In this document: one piece after another, positions 7,979 to 16,732 of the stretch
How positions within the stretch are numbered: the first letter of the stretch is position 1
Layout of the letters: every line of letters starts with the position of its first letter
From: JADFQT01 sp965216025
GTDB taxonomy: Bacteria; Chloroflexota; Dehalococcoidia; Lucifugimonadales; UBA3495
DNA length: 64,000 nucleotides
Direction of reading: 5' to 3'
Assembly (NCBI GenBank): GCA_965216025.1
Contig: CBDCEX010000018.1
Location: 558,001-622,000 of the forward strand
Notes under the pieces: model-generated
Database searches by the model: none
What the model saw: only the letters and a program-made list of their open reading frames with translations
Told to the model about the DNA's origin: nothing
Program-made: the position numbers and the translations under genes

Positions 7979-9325
7979 TCATCCCTCTCCCTCGGCCCGG
8001 TAGGCTTCATCAAGCAGGTCCACCACATGGGCAACATCGATATTAAGCCCCCGGCTCCGGACGCCTCCTTCTAGCTGTGCCATGCAACCCGGATTAGCGG
8101 TGACCACCTGCTCTGCCCCGGTTTCCGCCAGGTGATCCAGCTTATGCTCCAAAATCCGCCCGGCCAGCTCCTGTTGCACCGCCGAATAGATCCCCGCCGA
8201 GCCGCAGCATATGGTGGAACCCTCCATCTCCAGCAACTCCACGCCGGGGATGGCGTTGATAATGGTTCGAGGCGCTTCCGTAATTCGCTGGGCATGGACC
8301 AGATGACACGGGTCCTGATAAGTAACCCTGCGGTCGATGCGGGCCTTTGGTGGCGCCAGCGGCAGGCTCACCAGAAATTCGGTGATGTCTTCGGTCAGCT
8401 TGCTGAATCGCCGGGCCTTCTCCGCATAATCGGCATCATTTTTCAGCAGCTCGTCATACTCCTTCATGTTGGAACCACATCCGGCGGAGGCTGTCACAAT
8501 GCGGTCCACTCCAGCAGCCAGAAAGATGTCGATATTGCGCCGGGCCATAGCCCGGGTATTGTCCAGGTCACCGCTGTGCAGATTGAGGGCTCCGCAGCAG
8601 CCTTGGCCTACCGGCACCACCACATCGCAGCCGTTGCGGTTCAGCACCCGCACCGTCGCCCGCATGGTGCTGCCCTGCATCAGGGGCATAACGCAGCCGC
8701 AGAGCAGCCCCACGGTCATTTTTTTCTGTCCCGGCGTTTTCTGTTCCGGAGCCGGAAAGACTTCCTGAGCCGGGCTGAAAAAGGACCTGCCCATCACCGG
8801 TAATTGGGCCTCCAACTGGTCCAGGTGGCCGGGCAGTAGCTTCAGCACCCGCGACGTCCGCAGCAGTTTTTGGACCCCTGAGCGCTGGTAGGCCCGAAGA
8901 AGGTGGGCTCCCAGGCGCAGCCGCCCGGGGTAGGGCAGAGCCCCCCGCAGGAATAGCCGGCTGACGCGTTTCAAACTGTCGCCCTGCTTATTCTGCCCCA
9001 GAACCTGGGACCGGGTATATTCCATGATCCGGCCGTAGGGAACGCCGGAGGGACAAACCGCCTCGCAAGCCCGGCACTGCAGGCACATTTCCCAGTGGGA
9101 CACCACCCGGCTGCTAATGCCCAGACGGCCTTCGTTGACCGCCTTCATCAAGGCGATACGTCCTCGGGGTGATTCGGTCTCCACGCCCAATTCCAAGTAG
9201 GTGGGGCAGGAGCTGAGGCAGAGCCCGCAGTGGACACAGCGATACAGGTCGGCCTCCGCCGGGGAGTCGGGCCCCAGGAAGCCGGGCTCTTGATTCAAGC
9301 GCTGCTCGGGACTAGAGTTCATCAT
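7979..9325 (-). CDS. glcF: glycolate oxidase, iron-sulfur subunit
   Basis: Electron-transfer subunit of the GlcDEF complex, which oxidises glycolate to glyoxylate and passes electrons towards quinone. Two CxxCxxCxxxC ferredoxin motifs occur near the N-terminus (CVHCGLCLSSCP, about 30-41, and CLQCRACEAVCP, about 80-91). They are followed by two cysteine-rich CCG domains (GLLCGCVMPL, GQGCCGAL, later CCGSAGIY). 448 residues from ATG 9325. An upstream TTG at 9352 is also open but overlaps glcE. It is the last gene of the glcDEF operon. Confidence 0.93.
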   Translation of the reverse strand: MMNSSPEQRLNQEPGFLGPDSPAEADLYRCVHCGLCLSSCPTYLELGVETESPRGRIALMKAVNEGRLGISSRVVSHWEMCLQCRACEAVCPSGVPYGRIMEYTRSQVLGQNKQGDSLKRVSRLFLRGALPYPGRLRLGAHLLRAYQRSGVQKLLRTSRVLKLLPGHLDQLEAQLPVMGRSFFSPAQEVFPAPEQKTPGQKKMTVGLLCGCVMPLMQGSTMRATVRVLNRNGCDVVVPVGQGCCGALNLHSGDLDNTRAMARRNIDIFLAAGVDRIVTASAGCGSNMKEYDELLKNDADYAEKARRFSKLTEDITEFLVSLPLAPPKARIDRRVTYQDPCHLVHAQRITEAPRTIINAIPGVELLEMEGSTICCGSAGIYSAVQQELAGRILEHKLDHLAETGAEQVVTANPGCMAQLEGGVRSRGLNIDVAHVVDLLDEAYRAEGEG

Positions 9326-9338
9326 CAAGACCGGCCCA

Positions 9339-10739
9339 TCACAGCCCGCCAATGAATCGCCCGGGATTCAGCGTCCGCTGGGGGTCGAACTTATTCTTGA
9401 GCCGCCGCATTATCTCCATTCCCGCGTCAATTCCCAACGGAAGGTCCCCCCATACGTCCAGCTCCCGTTTCCAGGCCAAGGGACACCGCTCCACCACCAC
9501 CGAGCCTCCCAGCTTCCCCGCCGTTTTCCGTAGTCGCCGGATGTCCTCCGCCGTCCCGACGGATGGTCCCCAGCACAGCAGGTGGATTCCTCCGAAACCT
9601 ACATCAACAACGCTGCCGACGTGTGGGGAGGCGTTACTCCCGCCGAAGATGGGGTCCGCCTGCAACCAGGAACTCATTTCTAGCGAGGCCGCGGGCGGTA
9701 GATTAATCTTCAACACTAAATGGGGTCGGACCGATTCGGGTCCAGTTTCCTGGGCCAAGCCCAGGTCGGTGACGCCGCGCAACAAAGCCAGGGCATCAGC
9801 ATCCTGTATCTGTTCCACCCCGGTCGCTCCCACTCTGGTCAGCAGGTTTGCCGACTCGGTCAACCGGCGACTGAGGGCTTGGGGACGTCCGGCAAAGAAG
9901 GCTAGGACGGTGGCTGGCATGGCTGCTTCCGGGGGTGAGGATTCCGGGGTTGGAGTTTCCGGGGCCAACTCCAACCGCCGCGACGCTGCCGCATTCAGCA
10001 CTTGCAACCCTTGGGGGGCAAACACCTGGCGCGATAAAGTCAGGCCCGCTTCGATTCCCCGCTGTACCGATGGAAAGGATGCCACCAGTGCCGACGGGTT
10101 GGCCGGCAGCGGCGCCAACTTGAAAGTGGCCTCGGCGATCACGCCCAGGGTGCCCAAAGAGCCGGTGTATAACTTGTTCAGGTCGTACCCGGTAACATTT
10201 TTAACGACCCGTCCGCCGGCCTTGGTTTCGTCTCCCGCCGGGCTGATTACCCTAATGCCGATGAGCCAGTCGCGGGGCAGGCCGTAGGCATGGCGCAGGG
10301 GGCCCACGGAACCGGTGGCCAGAATGCCTCCCACTGTGGCTCGACCCGCCAAGGGTGCTTCCACCGGAAGGAACTTTCCAGCCGAGGCCAGGTGGCGCTG
10401 CAGCGACTCCAGGGTGATCCCCGCCTCGACAGTGACGGTCAGGTCGGCCGGTTGAAAATCCACCACTTGGTCCAGGCGGCTCAAGTCCAGCACCAGGTGC
10501 AGCGCTTCCGGCGGGTTGCCCAGACTTATCTGAGTGCCACCGCCCCAGGGAGCCACTTTGCTGCCTTCCGAAGATGCCCAACCCAGTATTTGGGCGGCTT
10601 CCCGCCGGTTGGCAGGTCTGACCACCCACCGAGGGATCAGACCATCTATGGCGTAGCCGGCGTGGGTATCAGGAGGCAGCAGGGAGTCCGCGCCGAGCAG
10701 ACCCGCCGGCGGCTCCAGCGTGCGGGCAAAGCCAGACAT
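9339..10739 (-). CDS. glcE: glycolate oxidase, FAD-binding subunit
   Basis: FAD-binding PCMH-type domain protein, the second flavin subunit of glycolate oxidase. 466 residues from ATG 10739, which overlaps the glcD stop by one base (TAATG). The frame is open further upstream, but that part is antisense-like sequence inside glcD. The FAD stretch WGGGTQISLGNPP and ATVGGILATGSVGPLRHAYG are visible, as is the C-terminal RLKNKFDPQRTLNPGRF. It is longer than E. coli GlcE, with extra residues in the middle. Confidence 0.92.
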   Translation of the reverse strand: MSGFARTLEPPAGLLGADSLLPPDTHAGYAIDGLIPRWVVRPANRREAAQILGWASSEGSKVAPWGGGTQISLGNPPEALHLVLDLSRLDQVVDFQPADLTVTVEAGITLESLQRHLASAGKFLPVEAPLAGRATVGGILATGSVGPLRHAYGLPRDWLIGIRVISPAGDETKAGGRVVKNVTGYDLNKLYTGSLGTLGVIAEATFKLAPLPANPSALVASFPSVQRGIEAGLTLSRQVFAPQGLQVLNAAASRRLELAPETPTPESSPPEAAMPATVLAFFAGRPQALSRRLTESANLLTRVGATGVEQIQDADALALLRGVTDLGLAQETGPESVRPHLVLKINLPPAASLEMSSWLQADPIFGGSNASPHVGSVVDVGFGGIHLLCWGPSVGTAEDIRRLRKTAGKLGGSVVVERCPLAWKRELDVWGDLPLGIDAGMEIMRRLKNKFDPQRTLNPGRFIGGL

Positions 10740-12169
10740 TAGATAAACATCCCCGGGGCAGACGGCCGGTGGGCCGCGATGCTGGGTGGCGTACCGTCGG
10801 GGAAAATCTTGCCGGGATTCAGCCGATTCTCCGGGGCGAAGGCGTCCCGGGCCAGGCACATGGCAGCCATGTCCTCTTCGGTAAAGACCAAGGGCATGAA
10901 CTCCTTCTTCTCCAGACCAATCCCGTGCTCACCGCTCAAGGTTCCGCCGACCTCGGCGCAGTATTCCATCAGCTCAGCGGCGGCCGCCATGACCTTGGGT
11001 AAAATGCCCGGCTCCCGCTCGTCGAACAGCATACAAGGGTGAAGATTGCCATCCCCGGCGTGGAAGACGTTGGCGATGGTAATGCCGTACCTGTGGGATA
11101 CCTCGCCCACCAGCCGCAGCACGTCGGCAAGTCGCGTGCGGGGAACCACCCCGTCGACCAGGTAGTAGTTGGGGAAGAGGGCTCCGAAGGCGCCGAAGGC
11201 CGTTTTTCGGCCCAGCCACAGTTTCTCCCGCTCTGGCGACTCCTCCGCCACCCGAACGTCGGCAGCTCCGGTTTCCCATAACGAGGCCTGGACCTCCTCG
11301 CTAACCTCCTCCACCTCCTCGGTAAGCCCCTCCAGTTCAACCAGCAGCACCGCTCCGGCATCGTTGGGATAACCGGCGTCGATCACGCTCTGCACGGCGC
11401 GAATGGTGGTGGAATCGATCATTTCCAGGGCCGCCGGAACGATCCCGCGCCCGATGATGGCCGAGACGGCGGAACAGGCCGACTCTATGTCGGGGAAAAT
11501 ACCCAGGAAGGTCTTCACCATTTCCGGCAGCGGCAACAAACGTACGGTGATTTTAGTAGCCATGCCGAAGGTTCCCTCAGAGCCGACGAACACCCCGCGC
11601 AGGTCGTAGCCGGGAACCTCCCGGGCCGCACCGCCCAACTGGACTATCGCTCCGTCCTCCAGTACCACTTCCAGGCTCACCACGTGATTGGTGGTGGTTC
11701 CGTAGGCCAGGCAGTGGGGACCACCGGCGTTCTCGGCGATGTTGCCGCCCAGGCTGCAGGCCTTTTGACTGGAGGGGTCCGGCGCATACCTGATCCCCAG
11801 TTTGCGGGCTTGGGTGTCCAGGTCCAAATTTATCACTCCCGGCTCGACGGTAGCGGTCAAATTTTCCGGGTCTATCCCCAGAATTTGGTTCATCCTGGTA
11901 AATACAACCTGGATGCCGCCGGGGGGAGCTATAGCTCCGCCGCTGAGTCCGGTGCCGGAGCCGCGTCCCGCCACCGGAACGCCCTCCCGAAAGGCCAACG
12001 CCAATACCCGGCTGACCTGCTCGGTGGAGGAGGGTAGGACCACTGCCTCCGGCATGGCACGGTCGACAGAGCCGTCATATTCGTAAACCAGCAGGTCCTC
12101 CGGATGGGAAAACAGGTTTTCCCGCCCGACGATGACCCCCAATTGCTCCAGAAAGTCCTGCTTATCCAT
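10739..12169 (-). CDS. glcD: glycolate oxidase subunit / FAD-linked oxidase
   Basis: Catalytic FAD subunit of the vanillyl-alcohol-oxidase/PCMH superfamily, 476 residues. GRGSGTGLSGGAIAP is near 98, the FAD-binding block CSLGGNIAENAGGPHC is near 150, and the C-terminal NVFHAGDGNLHP and LSGEHGIGLEK blocks hold the metal and substrate His residues. First gene of glcDEF. Family members also act on D-lactate or 2-hydroxyglutarate, but the three-gene GlcDEF arrangement and the neighbouring glyoxylate aminotransferase favour glycolate. Confidence 0.93.
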   Translation of the reverse strand: MDKQDFLEQLGVIVGRENLFSHPEDLLVYEYDGSVDRAMPEAVVLPSSTEQVSRVLALAFREGVPVAGRGSGTGLSGGAIAPPGGIQVVFTRMNQILGIDPENLTATVEPGVINLDLDTQARKLGIRYAPDPSSQKACSLGGNIAENAGGPHCLAYGTTTNHVVSLEVVLEDGAIVQLGGAAREVPGYDLRGVFVGSEGTFGMATKITVRLLPLPEMVKTFLGIFPDIESACSAVSAIIGRGIVPAALEMIDSTTIRAVQSVIDAGYPNDAGAVLLVELEGLTEEVEEVSEEVQASLWETGAADVRVAEESPEREKLWLGRKTAFGAFGALFPNYYLVDGVVPRTRLADVLRLVGEVSHRYGITIANVFHAGDGNLHPCMLFDEREPGILPKVMAAAAELMEYCAEVGGTLSGEHGIGLEKKEFMPLVFTEEDMAAMCLARDAFAPENRLNPGKIFPDGTPPSIAAHRPSAPGMFI

Positions 12170-12210
12170 TCCAGCTCGCCCGTCCTAGCTCGAACCCCGG
12201 CCTAGTCAGG

Positions 12211-12239
12211 ATGATAGACCAATGGGTTGACCCTGACAA
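12211..12239 (-). promoter_or_regulatory. glcDEF promoter, -35 box inside an IS target duplication
   Basis: On the minus strand TTGTCA (12239-12234), a 17-base spacer and TATCAT (12216-12211) lie about 40 bases upstream of glcD. The -35 box falls within the 10-bp target duplication CCTGACAAGG (12232-12241) of the adjacent ISAs1-family element. The insertion therefore left the core promoter intact but replaced everything further upstream. Confidence 0.55.
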
Positions 12240-12251
12240 GGCAGGGCCTTT

Positions 12252-12923
12252 TCATTCTCCTGCCTGGTAGGTAAAGCCCATCATGTCGAAAGCTTCGCTG
12301 AGATGGGCATTGTGGCGGCGTAGGGCAGCGGCTACGTTGGAATGCCCAGCCCGACGTACCAAGCTGATGACCAGGTTCCGCAGGCCCGCCAGAACCTGTG
12401 GGGCGGCCCCAGTGCGCACCTGAGAGCGGTCCTCGTCGAAGGTCACATCCCGTACCCAGTGGAGGCGGTTCTCGATGCCCCAGTGCCCACGGGAAAGGCT
12501 CAACAATCGCCTCGCATCGGCATCAGTGGCTGGGAGACTGCTAATTGCATAGCTCACATCCACCTGTTTCTTGCCCTTCACGACCCGCTGGCGCTCTAGC
12601 CGACACACCTGTTGCAGATGCGGCCACGCTTCCCCGACCGTCCCAGCGCTGCCCACGTAGCCATTTAGCTCTGGGTCGGCCAAGGCCCACAACTCTCGCC
12701 GCTCCAGCCGCCCATGACGCCGCTTTACTGGAGCATCGGCCCAGACCGTCAGCTTGGCCCCGCGTGCTCGCCACTCCGCTGCCAGCCAGGGAGGTACGGT
12801 TGGGCCACCAGCCCTCTCAGTTCCTAGCAGGGGAAAAAGCCACCTCCAGGTCTCGGCGCAAGGTGGGCTGATTCTCTTTAACTGGCAGCAGATACTCTCC
12901 GCCGCCTGCCACAATCTGCTCAC
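12252..12923 (-). CDS. ISAs1 transposase, C-terminal frame (copy 1)
   Basis: C-terminal half of the ISAs1 DDE transposase. It includes RLLSLSRGHWGIENRLHWVRDVTFDEDRS in two adjoining blocks, the conserved part with the catalytic Glu, and RRHNAHLSEAFDMMGF at the end. Real coding in this frame begins near 12835, where it becomes continuous in homology with the N-terminal frame. The residues before that are an out-of-frame reading of orfA. It sits +1 relative to orfA. Confidence 0.75.
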   Translation of the reverse strand: MSRLWQAAESICCQLKRISPPCAETWRWLFPLLGTERAGGPTVPPWLAAEWRARGAKLTVWADAPVKRRHGRLERRELWALADPELNGYVGSAGTVGEAWPHLQQVCRLERQRVVKGKKQVDVSYAISSLPATDADARRLLSLSRGHWGIENRLHWVRDVTFDEDRSQVRTGAAPQVLAGLRNLVISLVRRAGHSNVAAALRRHNAHLSEAFDMMGFTYQAGE

Positions 12924-13452
12924 AGACTTTCCGTTGGGTCAGTAAGGCATCAGCCACTACTACCCGACCCTTCAGGGGTACCTGGCCCAATACTTCTTTG
13001 ACCGCCGCCAATTCTTCCCCTTTGCCCGGCGCAGCTACCTGCGCCAGCACTGCCCCAGCGCGGCTAGCGTAGGCCGACACCAGATGGACCCCGGGTATCT
13101 CTTGGCCGTGGACCCCTCGCAAGGTTTTCCCGTCCAGGGACAGGGGGTCATCCGCCTCTACCCCGCTATTTGCCAGCCAGTTGCCGACTTCTGCCTCAAA
13201 GGCCGCCACGTCCAGGCCCTTGAACACCCGGTGGAGGGTGGCCACGCAGGGTGTCTTCTCCTGGCTGAACCCCAAAAGCTGCGCCGTAGCACCCCCTTGG
13301 TCCCGCCCCCATTGAGCTATGGCGTATAAGCTGCGGGCGCCGCACAGCATGGCACAGGTGGCCAAGGCCAGGATCGCCCCCAAAGAGTGGCGTCGCCCTT
13401 GGCTACTCCGGAAGTCAGGCACCAAATCCAGCGTTTCTCTCAAAGTCATCAT
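12817..13452 (-). CDS. ISAs1 transposase, N-terminal frame (copy 1)
   Basis: N-terminal 211 residues of an ISAs1 transposase: PDFRSSQGRRHSLGAILALA, then SLDGKTLRGVHG with the first catalytic Asp and VVADALLTQRK with the second. It ends at a TGA at 12817-12819, while the homology continues in the +1 frame. The shift point lies at or near a GCTTTTTCCCC run. The same arrangement is present in the second copy, so the break is either shared by descent or used as a recoding site. Confidence 0.75.
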   Translation of the reverse strand: MMTLRETLDLVPDFRSSQGRRHSLGAILALATCAMLCGARSLYAIAQWGRDQGGATAQLLGFSQEKTPCVATLHRVFKGLDVAAFEAEVGNWLANSGVEADDPLSLDGKTLRGVHGQEIPGVHLVSAYASRAGAVLAQVAAPGKGEELAAVKEVLGQVPLKGRVVVADALLTQRKVCEQIVAGGGEYLLPVKENQPTLRRDLEVAFSPARN

Positions 13453-13554
13453 CCTCCCTTCCCGCTTAAACTGGTAATAATTTTATACTATTTTGAGAAA
13501 ATGAAAAGGCCCTGCCTGACAAGGAGGGAAAACTTTGCGGTCGACAGGTTTGCC

Positions 13555-13672
13555 TGTATACTGGGCACCGCCGCTTGGGTAAATCCCCCTATAACTCCCC
13601 TTTAAGAAGAGGGACTGAGGGGGATTTGGATCTTACAAGATTAGAGCTTTCGTCATGGACCATTAAATTTGC
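13555..13672 (+). repeat. dispersed hairpin-repeat family, copy 3
   Basis: TGGGTAAATCCCCCTATAAC opposite GAGGGACTGAGGGGGATTT forms the stem. The right flank TTAGAGCTTTCGTCATGGAC, then ATTAAAT, matches the flanks of copies 1 and 4. It ends 13 bases before the leuB start. Confidence 0.65.
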
Positions 13673-13685
13673 CTGGAGTGACTCA

Positions 13686-14777
13686 ATGGATTTTAAAATT
13701 GCCGTTTTGGGCGGGGACGGCATAGGCCCGGAGGTAACCGCTGAAGGGGTCAAGGTATTGGAGGCGGTTGGCCGCGTTTTCGGTCACGGGTTCAACCTGG
13801 AAACCGGGGATGTGGGCGGAATCTCTATAGACAAACATGGCACTCCTTTGCTTCCCGAGGTGGCGGACCTGGTCGGCTCCGCGGACGCCGTGCTGTTCGG
13901 AGCGGTGGGTGGTCCCAAATGGGACGATCCGGCGGCACCTACGCACCCGGAAGACGGTCTACTTCAGTTGCGGGCCCACTTGGGCGTTTTCGCCAACATC
14001 CGTCCGGTGAAAGTATATCCCAAACTCGCTGATTCCTGCGTGTTCAAGCCAGAAGTTCTGGATGGGGTGGACATGGTGGTGGTGCGGGAGCTGACCGGAG
14101 GATTGTATTACGCCCAGCCCAAAGGGCGGACTGAGACTCCTCAGGGTTGGTCCGCCGTGGATACGATGCGCTACAGCGAAGGGGAGATCGAGCGGGTGCT
14201 GCGGGTGGGTTTTGAGTTGGCCCAGGGTAGGCGGAAAAAGCTGACCTCGGTGGATAAAGCCAATGTTTTGGAGTGCTCGCGGCTGTGGCGGCAAACGGCT
14301 AACCGTATGGCGGGTGAGTACCCCGATGTCGAGCTGGAGCATGTGCTGGTGGACGCCTGCGCCATGCAGCTGATCCAGCGACCTGCTCGGTTCGATGTGA
14401 TAGTTGCGGAGAACACTTTCGGCGATATTCTGACCGATGAGGCGGCGGTGTTAGCCGCCTCAATGGGATTATTGCCTTCCGCCAGCCTGTCGGACGTGCC
14501 GGTGGCCGGCCGGCGTACTAGGGGCTTTTACGAGCCGATTCACGGTACCGCGCCCGACATCGCGGGCCAGGGGATCGCCAATCCCACCGGGTCCATCCTT
14601 AGCGTGGCCCTGATGTTGCGTTACTCGCTGGGGCTTACTGAAGAGGCCGCCAGCATAGAGAGGGCGGTGGAGCAGGTGCTGGATTCGGGCGCGCGCACTC
14701 CGGATATTTTTTCCACCGGCGCCCATCGGGTCAGCACAGCCGAAATGGGCGACCGAGTAGTGTCGGCCCTGGGTTAA
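13686..14777 (+). CDS. leuB: 3-isopropylmalate dehydrogenase
   Basis: Third step of leucine synthesis, NAD-dependent oxidative decarboxylation of 3-isopropylmalate. 363 residues from ATG 13686, preceded by GGAGTGA at 13676-13682. The frame is open further upstream only through repeat sequence. Landmarks are AVLGGDGIGPEVTAEG (6-21), GAVGGPKWD, VVVRELTGGLYYAQPKGR, the Mg site FGDILTDEAA, and the NAD-binding EPIHGTAPDIAGQGIANP. The motif set favours leucine over isocitrate or tartrate. No other leu gene is adjacent. Confidence 0.95.
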   Translation: MDFKIAVLGGDGIGPEVTAEGVKVLEAVGRVFGHGFNLETGDVGGISIDKHGTPLLPEVADLVGSADAVLFGAVGGPKWDDPAAPTHPEDGLLQLRAHLGVFANIRPVKVYPKLADSCVFKPEVLDGVDMVVVRELTGGLYYAQPKGRTETPQGWSAVDTMRYSEGEIERVLRVGFELAQGRRKKLTSVDKANVLECSRLWRQTANRMAGEYPDVELEHVLVDACAMQLIQRPARFDVIVAENTFGDILTDEAAVLAASMGLLPSASLSDVPVAGRRTRGFYEPIHGTAPDIAGQGIANPTGSILSVALMLRYSLGLTEEAASIERAVEQVLDSGARTPDIFSTGAHRVSTAEMGDRVVSALG

Positions 14778-14894
14778 TTGATTATCTCAAAATGCCCCCC
14801 CGAGTTAAGCGAGGGGTCTAAAATCCCTGGGACCATTGTCCTGACGCCATTGGCGATGGTGTAACTGTTTGGCCGTCCGACTTTCTTTCCCTAA

Positions 14895-15008
14895 ACCCGG
14901 TTGGAGGTGCCAGCGTTTGGTGAAATCCCCCTATATCCCCCTTTTGTAAAGGGGGATATAGGGGGATTTTGATTCCTCAAGTTTAGAACTTTCGTCAAGG
15001 ATCAGTAA
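14895..15008 (+). repeat. dispersed hairpin-repeat family, copy 4 (best conserved)
   Basis: AAATCCCCCTATATCCCCCT (14923-14942) faces AGGGGGATATAGGGGGATTT (about 14950-14970), a nearly perfect 20-bp stem. The left flank CTAAACCCGGTTGGAGGTGCC and right flank TTTAGAACTTTCGTCAAGGA, then TCAGTAA, are shared with other copies. The unit ends exactly at the start codon of the exchanger gene. Confidence 0.7.
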
Positions 15009-16094
15009 ATGAATGGAGACCTGGCGGTACCCCTGGCCATCTTTGTGGCCAGTGCGGTGGTGGTGATCTATCTGGGAAACCAGTTGGCCAAGTACGGTGA
15101 CGCCCTGGCCACTCTCACCGGCTGGGGAAGGCTCTTCGTGGGGAGCATCCTGGTCGCCCTGGCCACATCTCTGCCGGAGTTGTCCACCAATATCTCCGCC
15201 GTGCGTTTGGATCCGCCCAACCCAGAGCTGGCTCTGGGCAACGTGATGGGGGCCAACATGGTCAACATGTTCACGCTGGCCATGGTTGCCCTTTTCTTTG
15301 GCGGCAAGCGATTCTTGCAGCAGGTGGCGCCGGAGCAGGGGTATTTGATTCTTCTGGCGGCCATTATGACCGGCCTAGGCCTACTGTTCGCCGCGGTAAA
15401 AATGGACCTAGCCTTATGGCAAATCGGCTTGTCTTCGGTGATTCTGCTGGTGGTATACATACTTGGCATGCGGGTGGTGTACGTCAAGCGCCCCCAGGAA
15501 GATGTTGGTGATGGCGTCGAGGGTGATAGTGGGGAAAATTCCGCGGGTATGACCTTGAAGCGGGCCTGGGTAATGTTTGGTCTGATTTCCGCCGGAGTCG
15601 TAGCCGCCGGCTTTTTTCTGGCCTACAGCGTGGACCAGGTGGCTACGATCACCGGCATTGCCTCCAGCACCCTGGGTATTCTGGCGGTGTCTCTGGTAAC
15701 CACCATGCCGGAAGCCGCCGCAACCATTGGCGCCGCCAGAATGGGAGCGGCGGATCTGGGGGTTGGCAACTTATACGGAAGCTGCGTGTTCAACATTATC
15801 ATCCTGTCCCTGGCCGATCCCTTTTACCGACAGGGGATTCTGGTAAGCCAGTCGGAGCCGGCTCATTTCGTGGCGGGAGGCATGGCCTTGCTGCTGATTT
15901 TGTTCGGCATGGTCTTGATTTTGGGCCGAAACCGGGTGCATCGCTTCCTGGTGATGGCCGGATTGGCCTTGATGGCGGCCCTTTATCTGGCGGGGGCTGT
16001 GGTGGTCGCTACCCTTGGCACCCCAGATGACGAGGCCCTGGCCGTGGGGTCAACCGAAGTCGTGATGGGGAGATCCCATCTGCCTTCCAGCTAG
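15009..16094 (+). CDS. sodium/calcium exchanger family (CaCA) membrane antiporter
   Basis: 361-residue inner-membrane protein with about ten hydrophobic helices in two homologous halves. Each half has the CaCA alpha-repeat with its acidic residue: LVALATSLPELSTN at about 55-68 and AVSLVTTMPEAAATIGAA at about 225-242. A hydrophilic acidic loop (DVGDGVEGDSGEN) separates the halves. Exchange of Na+ or H+ for Ca2+ is inferred from the family; ion specificity cannot be read. Its stop overlaps the convergent JAMM gene by four bases. Confidence 0.88.
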   Translation: MNGDLAVPLAIFVASAVVVIYLGNQLAKYGDALATLTGWGRLFVGSILVALATSLPELSTNISAVRLDPPNPELALGNVMGANMVNMFTLAMVALFFGGKRFLQQVAPEQGYLILLAAIMTGLGLLFAAVKMDLALWQIGLSSVILLVVYILGMRVVYVKRPQEDVGDGVEGDSGENSAGMTLKRAWVMFGLISAGVVAAGFFLAYSVDQVATITGIASSTLGILAVSLVTTMPEAAATIGAARMGAADLGVGNLYGSCVFNIIILSLADPFYRQGILVSQSEPAHFVAGGMALLLILFGMVLILGRNRVHRFLVMAGLALMAALYLAGAVVVATLGTPDDEALAVGSTEVVMGRSHLPSS

Positions 16095-16585
16095 ATTTCC
16101 GCCCCGGCATACCTGGCTATCTCTACGAAGCCCTTTTCCTCCTCCGACCAGGCGAAGTGGGCCGCTGCCACGACCCGATGTTCGTCAATGCCAATGACCA
16201 CTTGCTGGACCGGATAGGCGGGCTCGTCTCCCCAGGGACTGGTTGCCACCTGCCGGTCGGTCTCGGAGAGGTAGGCCCGGCCGTTGGGATGGGAATGATA
16301 GATGACCAGCGCCGGCTCTTCGGAGTCTAAGCTCCGATTCAAAGCCAGCAAGTCTTCACCGGACAGCACGTAGGCCGCCTCGGAGGTGCGCTCAGCGACG
16401 GTAGGATGATTTCCCGAGGCATGGTCGTTGATACAGCTGCGGACCAGGCTCACCTTGACGCCGTCCCTGGCGCCGGACAGCCAGCCGCAGCATTCGGCGG
16501 GGAAGGAGTTGCGGGCTTCCCGGTAGATTTCCTCAAGGATATCAGCTCCGATTTCTATTAGTCCTGGCAGGTCTGCCATAGCCAT
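16091..16585 (-). CDS. Mov34/MPN/PAD-1 (JAMM, M67) metallopeptidase
   Basis: 164 residues. The zinc-binding JAMM motif is complete, with HSHPNGRAYLSETD (about 115-128) supplying both His and the Asp, and an upstream Glu in the CCGWLSG region. Bacterial relatives cleave ubiquitin-like sulfur carriers or release cysteine from them. No ThiS/MoaD or MoeB gene is beside it, so the substrate is open. ATG 16585 is used, with a second Met two codons later. Confidence 0.85.
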   Translation of the reverse strand: MAMADLPGLIEIGADILEEIYREARNSFPAECCGWLSGARDGVKVSLVRSCINDHASGNHPTVAERTSEAAYVLSGEDLLALNRSLDSEEPALVIYHSHPNGRAYLSETDRQVATSPWGDEPAYPVQQVVIGIDEHRVVAAAHFAWSEEEKGFVEIARYAGAEI

Positions 16586-16732
16586 GCTCCCTCGATTTTG
16601 GTCGGTCCAACTTCAGCGGCGATTGTTTCACACCTTTTAGAAATCCATTATCGAATGCATTCCGTATAGACATAAAGAATATTATCTGGTTAGCCGGGCA
16701 TCCAGTACCTGCATCTAAGTAATATTCCACTC

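Larger units (their letters stand above)
12242..13514 (-). mobile_element. ISAs1-family element, copy 1 (1273 bp)
   Basis: The terminal inverted repeats are CAGGGCCTTTTCATT at the left and its complement ending at 13514. They are flanked by the perfect 10-bp direct repeat CCTGACAAGG (12232-12241 and 13515-13524). The size and the 8-10 bp duplication fit the ISAs1 family. The copy at 53890-55162 is the same length and differs at about seven bases. Transcription of the element points towards glcD. Confidence 0.92.

Noticed and set aside
9352..10287. 311-codon plus-strand frame over glcE
   Set aside because: Antisense to a clear glycolate oxidase subunit; no conserved blocks.
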